From Streptomyces changanensis (lineage in GTDB: Bacteria; Actinomycetota; Actinomycetes; Streptomycetales; Streptomycetaceae): a DNA stretch of 64,000 bases. The notes under the pieces were generated by a model. It saw only the letters and a list, made by a program, of their open reading frames with translations. It was not told the DNA's origin and did not search any database. Of this stretch, positions 1 to 7,638 are shown piece after piece. Within the stretch, counting starts at the first letter, position 1; every line of letters begins with the position of its first letter. The stretch spans positions 6,634,001 to 6,698,000 of the forward strand of contig NZ_CP102332.1 in NCBI RefSeq assembly GCF_024600715.1, written 5' to 3'. The translations under genes and the position numbers were made by a program.

Positions 1-793
1 GGCCGTGGCCGTGCTCGGACAGGGCCCGGTCCGCAAGGTCGGCCTGCTCGATCAGGTCCGCTCCGGCGCGGCGGGCCCCTCGCAGGGCGCCGACCAGCAC
101 CGTGGCGGCCAGGGCGGCGCGGATGTCGTGGCCCATGGGGTCGGTGATCGACACGTGCAGGGTGTCGCGGTCCAGGGTGTAGTCGAAGGTGTCACCGCTG
201 AGGTTCTCGGAGGGCTCCAGGTTCCCGCAGAGGGTGAACTGCGCCGCCTCGCAGGACAGTGACGGCGGCAGCAGCTGGTACTGGATCTCCGCTGCCAAGC
301 TGGGGGGCTTGGAGCGTTTGCCCCAGGTGTAGAGGTCGGTGAAGCGCCCGTTGGCGATCACGATGTAGGCGAGGGCGTGCGCGGCCTCCCCGACCGCGGC
401 GAGGACGTCCTGGCCGGGGTCGGCCGGCAGGAACAGTTCCAGCAGTCCGATCGCGTCCCCCCTGTTGGTGACCGGTACGATCACCCGCCGCCCTCGGCCG
501 GTCGACTCCCAGTACAGCCGCTGGGTACGGATGACCTGCTCGTAGACGGAGCCGAACAGGGGGATCCGCTCCGCTTCCCGCCCACTCCCTCCCGCCCCGG
601 CGGTGGACAGCCGTGCCACCGCCTTCCCGGTGAGGTCCACGATGAGGAAGGAGGTCTCCGTGGCCTGGAAACGCCGGCTCAAGTCCTCCGCGATCACGTC
701 GATGGCGTCCGCCGGCGCCGCCGTCTCCGCCGCCGTCAGCAGACGGGGTAGTTCGCTCTGCCCACCAGTCACGGCCTTCGTTCCTTCCGCCAT
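1..793 (-). CDS. SpoIIE-type PP2C phosphatase with N-terminal GAF-like domain, partial
   Basis: The minus strand is open from an ATG at 793 to the left edge, about 264 codons, so only the N-terminal part is present. Residues about 15-150 look like a GAF-type sensory module (phrases such as AIGLLELFLP). They are followed by the linker LAAEIQYQLLPPSLSC that typically opens a SpoIIE/PP2C catalytic domain, and by GDTFDYTLD and ITDPMGHD, which match the metal-binding Asp region (usually GGDxxD and DxxGHG). Proteins of this build dephosphorylate anti-sigma antagonists in response to a ligand. Here Ser replaces the first Gly of GGD and Met sits in DPMGHD, variants common in streptomycete copies. The C-terminus lies outside the window, so a further domain cannot be excluded. 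Confidence 0.85.
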   Translation of the reverse strand, partial: MAEGTKAVTGGQSELPRLLTAAETAAPADAIDVIAEDLSRRFQATETSFLIVDLTGKAVARLSTAGAGGSGREAERIPLFGSVYEQVIRTQRLYWESTGRGRRVIVPVTNRGDAIGLLELFLPADPGQDVLAAVGEAAHALAYIVIANGRFTDLYTWGKRSKPPSLAAEIQYQLLPPSLSCEAAQFTLCGNLEPSENLSGDTFDYTLDRDTLHVSITDPMGHDIRAALAATVLVGALRGARRAGADLIEQADLADRALSEHGHG

Positions 794-1248
794 GCCCCCT
801 CCCAGCCTGCGAAGCGCTGTGAGGAGCGTCAATTCATGATCAACCACGTCACGCGAGGGGCGAGCGGCTCGTCGGGGCGGCACCCTGGGAAGCCCGCGCC
901 GCAGGGTGGTGGCGCCGATGGCGGCCCCTTGCCGCTGCGGGCCGCCCGGGTACGGCGATGTGCTGCTCGTCGGTGCGCATGTCTCCGGGGACGACACCGG
1001 CGCGGACCCCGGTTCGCCGGTGGCCGCAGGACCGCCCGGACGAGTGAACGCCGTCGTCGCGCCACCAGCCGAGGAGGGTCGGTGGCATCCCTGCCGCGGT
1101 CGCACGCGGGCGGCCGGCGTGCCCGAGGCCCTCTGGCGTACCCGCGGGGAGCTCCGGCACCATCTGTCTGCCCCACCTGCTCGCGCACCGCCCGTCCCGG
1201 CATCCACACCGGCACCCGCACCGCATCCACGTTCGCAGGAGGTACCCC
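794..1248. other. Intergenic region, no recognisable gene
   Basis: About 455 bases between the divergent phosphatase and the secreted M15-like gene. Long open frames exist on both strands but none has the protein-like composition or a family signature I recognise. An AGGAGG ribosome binding site lies 8 bases before the ATG at 1249. The region presumably carries both divergent promoters. Confidence 0.5.
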
Positions 1249-1761
1249 ATGCGGCTCCGCTCCGTGCTCACCGCCCTCGCCCTGGTCCTGGGGGCGGTCT
1301 TCGCCCCGGGCTTCGGGGTCCTCGGCGGCGCGACCGACGCCCACGCCGTCACCAAGATCAGTCACGCCACGGCGACCTCGATGTTCCGCTCGTCCGGCAT
1401 CACGTGGTCGTCGTCCGGCGGTTGCTCCGACCGCAACAAGCCCACCTGTACGTCGTTCGAGCAGCTCAACCTGGCCACCGCCAAGGGCGCCCAGACCCTG
1501 AAGAGCGCCAGCGGCTGCGCCCTCGACATCACCGGCGGCACGGAGACCGGCCACGCCGGCGGCACCTACTCGCACTGGAACGGCTACAAGCTCGACTACA
1601 GCAAGTACACCTGCGTCGGGAACTACATCAAGAACACGTTCACCTACATCGGCACGCGTCCGGGCGACGGCGCGCCCCAGTGGCGGTCCGGCTCCGGCAA
1701 CGTCTACGCCGACGAGGGCAACCACTGGGACGTGACCTACCACAACTGCGGCGGGTGCTGA
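1249..1761 (+). CDS. Secreted M15-like zinc peptidase-fold protein
   Basis: A 170-residue protein with a Sec signal (RLRSVLTALALVLGAVF, cleavage probably after AHA at residue 33). The mature part contains YSHWNGYKLD, that is His109 and Asp116 in the HxxGxxxD pattern of M15 D-Ala-D-Ala peptidases, and later DEGNHWDV, giving Glu156 and His159 in the ExxH pattern. Together these supply the usual three zinc ligands and the general base. Cysteines at 59, 67, 90, 122, 167 and 170 suggest disulfides. This predicts a small extracellular peptidoglycan or peptide hydrolase, though catalysis is inferred from motifs only. AGGAGG followed by 8 bases precedes the ATG, supporting this start. It stands alone. 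Confidence 0.7.
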   Translation: MRLRSVLTALALVLGAVFAPGFGVLGGATDAHAVTKISHATATSMFRSSGITWSSSGGCSDRNKPTCTSFEQLNLATAKGAQTLKSASGCALDITGGTETGHAGGTYSHWNGYKLDYSKYTCVGNYIKNTFTYIGTRPGDGAPQWRSGSGNVYADEGNHWDVTYHNCGGC

Positions 1762-2177
1762 CGGGCGCGCCGCCCCGGCGGCGGCGGTGAACGGGCGCCG
1801 TCCCGGCGGTGGTGCCGGTGGCGCGCCGTCCCGGCCCGGTCCGGGGACAAAGGCGCGAGGCGGCCTGCGTCAGGCGGCGCTGGAGGCGGTGGTGGCCACT
1901 GTCGCGGCGCGGAGGGAGCGGGAACGCTCGGAGGCCGGCTGGGCCGTTCTGGTCCGGTCGCTGGAGACCGGCGCCCCGACCTGCTCGTGGCGCCCCGACG
2001 TCGGCACTGGCCGGGCTGCGGCGCGACGACTGGGAGGTGCCGCAGGCCGTGGAGCGGCTGACCGGCGTGGTCGGGCTCGCCCGGCGTGCCGACCGGTCGG
2101 TGGAGCGGGTCGCGGCGGCGGCCGACGTGCCCGGCCGGCGACGGGGTGGCGGTACCGGTCCGACCGGCACCGCCCGG
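1762..2177. other. Gene-free interval, possible decayed gene
   Basis: About 415 bases between two converging genes. On the plus strand, protein-like stretches appear in two different frames (RQAALEAVVATVAARRERE near 1870-1920, then LAGLRRDDWEVPQAVERL near 2010-2060), as expected for a frameshifted, decayed gene. I cannot name the family and do not claim a gene. Confidence 0.3.
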
Positions 2178-3419
2178 TCACGACCCGACCGACACCGTGA
2201 AGCGGCGCGGGTTGCCGTCGTGCGCGGCACCGGAGACGTCCGGCCGGCCGTCCGGACGGACGTCGTCGTAGGGGAAGGCGTAGCCGATCGGCGTGTTGGC
2301 GTGGACGACCCGCGCGTAGTGGTTGGTCGACGGGTCGCGGTAGTAGTCCGAGGGGGCCGGGCCGTTCGGCTGGTCGGCATGGGTGAGCAGGGTCGTCCGG
2401 TTGAAGCCGGCGGCGAGGCAGGCGAGGAGCGCCTTGCGGTCGTCGGAGTCGCCGGGGTTGTTGGTGAACGGGCCGTGGTTGCAGGTGAAGACGTCCCTGG
2501 ACGTGGGGCGGGTGAAGGTGTGGCCACCGGTGAAGGTGAGGACGTCCCCGTTCACCCGGCCCACCCGGACGCCGCGCCCGCCCTGGAGGTCGATGCGCAG
2601 GTCGGTGGTGCGGTACTTCTGCCACACGCGGTCGATGTAGCCGGTGAGGGCGTCGCGGAACGGCATCCGGTCGGGGCGGTCGAAGTACGGCGCCATGAGG
2701 TTCTGCGGGGAGATCACCCGGAGGACCGAGCCGTCGGAGGCGCGGATGACCAGCTTCTCCCACGGTTGGCCGTCCCGCGCCGTCTGGGCGACGAGTCCGT
2801 CCGCGATCCGCTGGAGGGCGCCGGCCGGGAGCGGGGCGACGGTGTGCGTGGCGTCGCCGGTGAGGGTCAGACCGATGGGGAGAGCGGTCACCAGGTCGAC
2901 GTAACTGAGGTTGGCGTACAGCTGCTGCGGGTTGAACGTGAACTCGGCGAAGGACCAGACGCGGCCGTAGTTGGGGTCGGCGGGCGTGGCGAAGGCGGGC
3001 TCGACGAGGGCGGGCCCGGGGTTGAGGAAGAAGTCGAGCCGGTTGTCACGGACGAAGTACACCCGCGCGCCGTACATCTGGGGCAGCGTCAGGACGACCG
3101 GGCCGGCGCCCGCCGGGCGGAGGGGTATCGCGCAGTCGACGGGCAGCGGCGTGAGCGGGGCGGCGGGGGACTCGGGACGGTAGACGCCGCCGCCCGGGCG
3201 CAGCAGCACCCAGCGGCCGGTGCCCTGCTCGCGGCCGGTCACGTAGGCGCGGACCGTTCCGGGCAAGGAGCGGTTCTCCAGGGCGAGTTCGCAGGTCGCC
3301 GGTGCGGCAAAGGCCGTCGCGCCGCCCCGCGGACCGAGGGCGAGAGCCGTGGCGGTGGCCGCGGTCGCGGTGAGCAGGGTGCGGCGGGAGAGCGAGCGGG
3401 AGGACGTGGGGGACGCCAT
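2178..3419 (-). CDS. GH64 beta-1,3-glucanase, secreted
   Basis: A 413-residue protein with a twin-arginine signal (SRRTLLTATA, residues 11-20) and a probable cleavage site near residue 39. The body matches glycoside hydrolase family 64, the thaumatin-like family that includes the laminaripentaose-producing beta-1,3-glucanase of Streptomyces matensis. The expected acidic pair is visible as Glu159 (WSFAEF) and Asp175 (SYVDLV), 16 residues apart as in that enzyme. It should cut beta-1,3-glucan of fungal walls or laminarin outside the cell. A perfect 16-bp palindrome lies 77 bp upstream of the ATG, pointing to LacI-family carbohydrate control. No carbohydrate-binding module is fused to it. Confidence 0.88.
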   Translation of the reverse strand: MASPTSSRSLSRRTLLTATAATATALALGPRGGATAFAAPATCELALENRSLPGTVRAYVTGREQGTGRWVLLRPGGGVYRPESPAAPLTPLPVDCAIPLRPAGAGPVVLTLPQMYGARVYFVRDNRLDFFLNPGPALVEPAFATPADPNYGRVWSFAEFTFNPQQLYANLSYVDLVTALPIGLTLTGDATHTVAPLPAGALQRIADGLVAQTARDGQPWEKLVIRASDGSVLRVISPQNLMAPYFDRPDRMPFRDALTGYIDRVWQKYRTTDLRIDLQGGRGVRVGRVNGDVLTFTGGHTFTRPTSRDVFTCNHGPFTNNPGDSDDRKALLACLAAGFNRTTLLTHADQPNGPAPSDYYRDPSTNHYARVVHANTPIGYAFPYDDVRPDGRPDVSGAAHDGNPRRFTVSVGS

Positions 3420-3495
3420 GCGTGCACTCCTGGGGGTGGGGGTGGTGGGTGCCGCTCACTTTCGTGCCGCTCGGAAAAGGCGTCAAGAGATGTGA

Positions 3496-3511
3496 CTGAG
3501 AGCGCTCTCAG
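3496..3511 (-). promoter_or_regulatory. LacI-family operator upstream of the GH64 gene
   Basis: CTGAGAGCGCTCTCAG is a perfect 16-bp palindrome centred on the CpG typical of LacI/GalR sites. Its core resembles the CebR/CelR-type TGGGAGCGCTCCCA sites of actinomycete glycan-degradation genes. It lies 77 bp upstream of the glucanase start. No LacI-type regulator is encoded in the window, so control would be in trans. Confidence 0.75.
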
Positions 3512-3527
3512 ATTCGCCATTCCTTCA

Positions 3528-3552
3528 CGACTCGACTCGACTCGACTCGACT
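3528..3552. repeat. Five tandem copies of CGACT
   Basis: Five exact head-to-tail copies of the pentanucleotide CGACT lie just beyond the LacI-type operator, about 110-130 bp upstream of the GH64 start. Pentamer tracts can change copy number by slippage. Here they sit outside any coding frame. Confidence 0.9.
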
Positions 3553-3614
3553 CCGAGGAGGCTGGAGGGGTGTCGTGCCGTCCGGCGGCACGTGGGCCGC
3601 GGCGGTGCCCCGAA

Positions 3615-4322
3615 TCAGAGGTCGGCCTCCGGGTGGGTCGGGGCGAGGTAGTGCACCGTGGTGCGTGCGGCGTGCGGGTCGAGCAGGCGCCGCAGCTCGT
3701 CGGCGGCGCTCTCCAGGAGAGGCCGGTCGTAGGTGGCGCGGAGGGTTTCGAGGGCGAAGACCACGAGGGTGGAGTCCTCGGTGACGCGGGTGCGGTGGGC
3801 GTCACGGTGGTTCCAGTGGCGGGTGAGGACGCCGGTGGCGTCCGCGTAGACGATCTCGCCGGGCTTGGGGTTCTCGACCGTGTCGGGTTCACCGAGCGGG
3901 GTGAACTCCTCGCTCCCGTCGGCGTGCCGGATGTCGACGTCTCCGGTGACGTGGCCGAGGTCGAAGGCACCGGCGGGCAGGCCATGGCGGACGGAGACGG
4001 CGTTGTACGAGTCGACGGCCGGGTTGATGCGCGGCAGGACGCCCTTCTTGGCCAGACGCCGACCGAGGGCGTCGACGCTGGGGCGGACGCGGCGCGGGTT
4101 GGTGCCGAACGAGCGGTAGGCGGCGTGCCACGCCTCGATGCGGGGGTCGCTCTCGTCGGCGGGTCGCCAGGTGCCGTCGGCGAGCTGCTGCTCCAGGCCC
4201 TCCAGGGCGACGGCCGTGTCGGGCCAGGGCTCGCGGCCGCGCAGGCCGGCGGCCGTGACCAGGGCGACGAGGGCGTCGGGGAAGGCGTCGGCGACGGCGG
4301 GGGTGAGGCGGAAGGTGGTCAC
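3615..4322 (-). CDS. B3/B4 (phenylalanyl-tRNA synthetase beta-like) domain protein
   Basis: A 235-residue protein starting at a GTG (MTTFRLTP). Open frame extends much further upstream, but those residues lie opposite the EamA gene and look artificial. The body (AAYRSFGTNPRRVRPSVDAL, then INPAVDSYNAVSV, DLGHVTGDVDIR, NPKPGEIVYAD and DSTLVVFALE) is typical of stand-alone B3/B4 domain proteins. These share the editing-domain fold of the bacterial PheRS beta subunit and are suspected to clear misacylated tRNA or handle free amino acids. Its role is known only by family. It lies downstream of the EamA transporter on the same strand across a 233-base gap, so co-transcription is possible but not shown. 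Confidence 0.8.
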   Translation of the reverse strand: MTTFRLTPAVADAFPDALVALVTAAGLRGREPWPDTAVALEGLEQQLADGTWRPADESDPRIEAWHAAYRSFGTNPRRVRPSVDALGRRLAKKGVLPRINPAVDSYNAVSVRHGLPAGAFDLGHVTGDVDIRHADGSEEFTPLGEPDTVENPKPGEIVYADATGVLTRHWNHRDAHRTRVTEDSTLVVFALETLRATYDRPLLESAADELRRLLDPHAARTTVHYLAPTHPEADL

Positions 4323-4555
4323 CGGCGGGTCCGTTTCACGTGTCGGGGCGGGTGGCGAGCAAGGGCGGGACTGGTGGGCGGAGCGGGTGGTCGGGCGGGA
4401 GGCCGGAGAGGAGGCCGGGGCCGGCGGTCGGGACGGGTGGCCGGAGCGCGGCGGGGGTGAACGGAGCGGACGGTAAGAGCTTCCCGCGGCCGACGAGGCC
4501 CGGGCACCGCCGCCGGCGCCGCCGGCGCGCGGTGCGTACCGGGGGGAGGGGGTGG

Positions 4556-5392
4556 TCAGGCCAGGGCGAGGAGACTGACGGCGACCGCGGCGGTGCCCAG
4601 TCCGACGAGCTGGCCGCGGTGGATGCGCTCGGCGAGTACGCCACGGGCGAGCAGGACGGTGCCGGCCGGGTAGAGGGCGGTGATCACGGCGACGACGGCG
4701 AGGTCGCCGCTGCGGGCGGCCAGCAGGAACAGCAGGTTCGCCACCGAGTCCAGCACGCCCGCGGCCGCCGACATCGCGTACGCCGGCTTCTCCGGGCCGA
4801 GCCTGCGGTACAGCAGCCCGGCGGCGGCGAGGGTGACCGCCGAGGAGACGGCCCGGCCCACGATCAGCGGCGCCACCCCGCTGTCGGACGGCGCCTGGTG
4901 CAGGCAGACGAGCTGCAGGGCGATGGCGGCTCCCGCACCCAGGGCCAGCAGGAGCGCCGTACGGGAGGGGCGTGCCGAACCGGCACCGTGACCGGCGCTG
5001 ACCAGGACGACCGCGGCCAGGGCGAGCGGCAGTCCGATCAGCCCGGCCGCGCCCAGGTGCTCGCCCTGCAGCAGTCCCACGCCCACGGGCAGCATGGCGG
5101 ACACCAGGGCGGTGACGGGCGACAGCACGTTCATGGGGCCGATCGCCAGGGTCCGGTAGAGCAGCGCGAACGCGGCGGCCGACGCGACCCCGGACGCGGC
5201 ACCCCAGGCGAGGGTGTCGGCGCTGAACGACGCCCCGACGAACGGCCACAACAGCAGCTCGACCACGAGGGAGGCCGGGGCCGCGATCATCACGGTCCGC
5301 AGCACATGGGCCTTGCGGGCGCCGAGGCCACCGAGGAAGTCGGCACAGCCGTAGGCGAGGGAGCTGCCCAGGGCCAGCAGCAGAGCGATCAC
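4556..5392 (-). CDS. EamA/DMT-family transporter
   Basis: A 278-residue, very hydrophobic protein with about ten predicted membrane segments arranged as two repeats of five, as in the 10-TM drug/metabolite transporter (EamA) family. The first helix begins at the GTG start (MIALLLALGSSLAYG). The ends of both halves carry EamA features (VTALVSAMLPVGVGLLQGEH and ALYPAGTVLLARGVLAERI). Such proteins export amino acids, metabolites or drugs. It is transcribed divergently from an XRE-cupin regulator across a 120-base gap that holds two long direct repeats, so that regulator probably controls it. The substrate cannot be read from the sequence. Confidence 0.88.
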   Translation of the reverse strand: MIALLLALGSSLAYGCADFLGGLGARKAHVLRTVMIAAPASLVVELLLWPFVGASFSADTLAWGAASGVASAAAFALLYRTLAIGPMNVLSPVTALVSAMLPVGVGLLQGEHLGAAGLIGLPLALAAVVLVSAGHGAGSARPSRTALLLALGAGAAIALQLVCLHQAPSDSGVAPLIVGRAVSSAVTLAAAGLLYRRLGPEKPAYAMSAAAGVLDSVANLLFLLAARSGDLAVVAVITALYPAGTVLLARGVLAERIHRGQLVGLGTAAVAVSLLALA

Positions 5393-5413
5393 GGTACATC
5401 CATCCCTTACTAT

Positions 5414-5482
5414 TCAACCGAACGACCAGACCGTACAGCGAACCGACCGGGTTATGTCAACCAAACGACCGGGCGGTACACC
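5414..5482. promoter_or_regulatory. Paired 26-bp direct repeats between transporter and XRE-cupin gene
   Basis: Two copies of a 26-bp sequence, 5414-5439 and 5457-5482, agree at 21 of 26 positions. Both begin TCAACC(G/A)AACGACC and contain GTACA. Their starts are 43 bp apart, close to four helical turns, so a dimeric regulator could bind both on one face. They fill the short divergent promoter region and are likely sites for the adjacent XRE-cupin protein. Confidence 0.6.
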
Positions 5483-5512
5483 AAAGTGGTCCACTCTGAG
5501 GAGGGCGATCGG

Positions 5513-6097
5513 ATGGCCGAGGCGGAGCAAGCTCTGCGGACGCTCGCGCACAACGTCAGGGCGGCCCGTCACCGCGCCGGGCTGTCCCTGGACGAGCTCG
5601 GCCGCCGCGCAAAGGTCAGCAAGGGTGCCCTGGTCGGTTTGGAGAAGGCCCAGGGCAACCCCAACTTCGCCACCCTGGTCCGACTGGCCGACACCCTCGG
5701 CGTCTCCGTCTCCGCGCTCATGGAAGGCCCGACGGAGGGCCGCGTCCGCGTGGTGACCGCCGACGCCGTGACGCCGCTGTGGACCGGCGCGCGAGGTGGT
5801 CAAGCCCGGCTCATGCTGACGACCTCGGGCCCGGCCCCCGTCGAGGTCTGGCGCTGGCGACTGGAACCCGGCGAGGAGTACCCCAGTCACCCCCACCAGG
5901 CCGGGGTCGTCGAGACCGTCAGCGTCACCGCCGGCCGCATGACCCTGGTGGTGGACGGCACCGAGCACCCCGTCGAAGCCGGACAGACGGCCACGTTCGA
6001 CGCCGACGCGCCCCACACCTACCGCGGCGCCGGCACGGAGACCTGTCACCTCGTCATGACCGTGCACCTGCCCCCGGGCCCCGCCACCCCGGCGTGA
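5513..6097 (+). CDS. XRE-family regulator with C-terminal cupin domain
   Basis: A 194-residue protein. Residues 5-65 form an XRE-type helix-turn-helix (LDELGRRAKVSKGALVGLEK, then NPNFATLVRLADTLGVSVSAL). Residues 110-190 form a cupin barrel (GEEYPSHPHQAGVVETVSV, VEAGQTATFDADAPHTYR). Members of this class sense a small ligand in the cupin and often repress or activate an adjacent exporter. The ATG at 5513 follows GAGGAG at a suitable distance. It diverges from the EamA transporter, and the shared region contains paired direct repeats, making auto- and transporter control the likely arrangement. A leaky extension upstream is open but has no start signal. Confidence 0.88.
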   Translation: MAEAEQALRTLAHNVRAARHRAGLSLDELGRRAKVSKGALVGLEKAQGNPNFATLVRLADTLGVSVSALMEGPTEGRVRVVTADAVTPLWTGARGGQARLMLTTSGPAPVEVWRWRLEPGEEYPSHPHQAGVVETVSVTAGRMTLVVDGTEHPVEAGQTATFDADAPHTYRGAGTETCHLVMTVHLPPGPATPA

Positions 6098-6201
6098 CCC
6101 CACGGCGGGCCGGCCTCGGGTGGACGACGGATACGATCAGGCCGAAACCGCTGCTCAGACCGCCTGCCCGCAGCAGACCCGGCCGAGAGGGTGACCGCTT
6201 C

Positions 6202-6434
6202 GTGTCTTCGGAGGCCCAGCCGGTACCCGGAAGCCCCGCCTGGTGGGCGAGCCGGACGCCGCCCCCCGCGTACCGGCGCGGGCGCCCCCGATGGACGCCG
6301 GGCGGATCGTCGACACGGCCCTGAAGCTCATCGACGACGTGGGGATCCAGGCGGCGTTGTCGTCGATCGCCATGGCTCCGCCCGTGATTCGCTCCTCCGC
6401 CGCGCGATCGTACGCACCGGACACCCCTCCCTGA
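6202..6434 (+). pseudogene. TetR-family regulator remnant, frameshifted and truncated
   Basis: A GTG at 6202 opens VSSEAQPVPGSPAWWASR and YRRGRPR, the usual lead-in of one TetR group. The match then jumps to another frame: MDAGRIVDTALKLIDDVG starts at 6291. The break is at the C run 6285-6289, where one extra C would restore a single frame. After ALSSIA the similarity stops and the helix-turn-helix recognition segment and ligand domain are missing. The gene is therefore broken twice, by a frameshift and by a 3' truncation, and cannot encode a working regulator. Confidence 0.7.
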
Positions 6435-6736
6435 TCCGACCCGGGTCGACAAGACAGCTCCTGGCAGCACGTCGAGGTGGGCGACCGCACCGGGCAGCCT
6501 CTCGAAGGGGCTGACGCCAGGTGGTCGAGGGGGCGCGCGATTCGCGCCGCGACCTACGGCTACGGTGCAGCCGCCATTCGGATACGCCGTAGCTGTTCAT
6601 CACGGAGGTCGGCAACCGGCGGTTCGGCGCGCCCTGGCTTCTGCGGATCGCCACGCTGCCGCCGGCGCAGGTATCCGGCACCGGAGACTTCTGGTAAGCC
6701 ATGCTCGGCCCTGAAGAAAACCTGTACTGGCCAGAG
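6435..6736. other. Non-coding stretch with a short open remnant
   Basis: No intact gene. Between about 6592 and 6705 the plus strand reads LFITEVGNRRFGAPWLLRIA and then PAQVSGTGDFW to a stop, preceded directly by an in-frame TAG. It looks like the 3' end of a gene whose front is lost, but I cannot assign a family. Confidence 0.35.
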
Positions 6737-6765
6737 TAGACATTCCCTGTGCGGCGGGTTAGTGT
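6737..6765 (+). promoter_or_regulatory. Candidate sigma-70/HrdB-type promoter
   Basis: TAGACA (6737-6742) and TAGTGT (6760-6765) are separated by exactly 17 bases and lie in a locally AT-richer patch. This is a good principal-sigma-type promoter for this GC content. The next recognised gene on this strand starts 870 bases downstream, beyond a terminator. Confidence 0.5.
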
Positions 6766-6771
6766 TCTTCT

Positions 6772-7182
6772 CGAGGCAACGAGATCGAGTGACGGCGGCA
6801 GGGGACGAACTGCCGCACGGACGAGTCACCGCAGAAGCGGCACGGCGGCGGAGTGACGGGGCCGGGAGGTAGCAGGGTCCCGCCACTGGCCGCCGGGCCG
6901 AGCGGCCCACGGGGTCGTCAGCAGTATCGCAGTACAGCAACACGAAGCAGAGAAAGAAGAAGGAGGCAGACGCCATCTGGATCGCCCGGGCGAGGAAGCC
7001 GCACCGCCCGGGTACCGCAAGACCCCGGATGGGAAGGTGGTCCCCGGTCACGCAACCGCGATCCCCGCACGCCCGGCCTCCCAGGCGGAGCTGCGGAACA
7101 AGAACGCCGGTACGGCAGTAGGCGACCGGCGGATGGTGTTGGAACCCCCGGGGCCCTGGTCGCCGCACGGCGACCAGGGCCC
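6772..7182 (+). ncRNA. Candidate structured transcript of about 410 nt with no recognised ORF
   Basis: The interval runs from a good promoter (6737-6765) to a perfect-stem terminator (7151-7182). The leader can form short hairpins, including a 7-bp stem GCGGCAG/CTGCCGC around 6795-6820. A strong purine-rich ribosome binding site (AGAAGAAGGAGG, ending near 6964) is followed eight bases later by ATC, not ATG. The frames beyond it are basic or Pro-rich and match nothing I know. It could be a regulatory RNA, a leader whose gene has decayed, or a small gene with an unusual start codon. Confidence 0.35.
7151..7182 (+). terminator. Strong intrinsic-type terminator hairpin
   Basis: GGGCCCTGGTCGCCG (7151-7165) pairs perfectly with CGGCGACCAGGGCCC (7168-7182) around a 2-base CA turn, a 15-bp stem without mismatch. 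No U tract follows, as is usual in streptomycetes. Confidence 0.75.
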
Positions 7183-7638
7183 TCGACCACGCCCCCGCAA
7201 CGGTGCCGACCGGCTCGGCGGCGCGGCCCCTGGTGGAGGCGGGGGGTGATAGCCGTCGTCGAGACGGTCGAGCCCGTGCCCGCGAACTCGTCGACCAGGT
7301 CACCCCGGTCGCGACCCCCTGCCGGGTCGTCATCCTCGAAGACCGACCCGAGGAAGCCCGGCGGATGACCCGCCGACGCACACCGGGTCCGCCGCCATCG
7401 TCCGGGGACGAGCGCAGGGCGCTTCCCCACTGCATCACCGCAGGGCCCTGCCCGATTCCACCAACGGCCGCGGCCCGTGGCCGAGCCCGCTGGCACCGGT
7501 GCGGGTGCAGGGGAGGGGGGGGGTGGCAGGCGGCCGGAGGCACGCCCCGTGCGCGGCACACGGGGACCGTGTCGCCGAGCCGGTGTGCGGGATCAAGCCA
7601 TCATTCCGTCACCCGATCAGCCGATCAGGACCTAGAGT
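7183..7638. other. Non-coding upstream region of the kinase gene
   Basis: About 455 bases with no recognisable gene. Frames are open on both strands but Arg-, Pro- and Gly-rich. The segment just before 7639 (CATTCCGTCACCCGATCAG) is less GC-rich and probably carries the kinase promoter. Confidence 0.4.

Noticed and set aside
1809..4460. Open frame of 883 codons on the plus strand across the GH64 and B3/B4 genes
   Set aside because: It is the antisense of two well-supported minus-strand genes and is Arg/Gly/Val-rich. High GC keeps such frames open.
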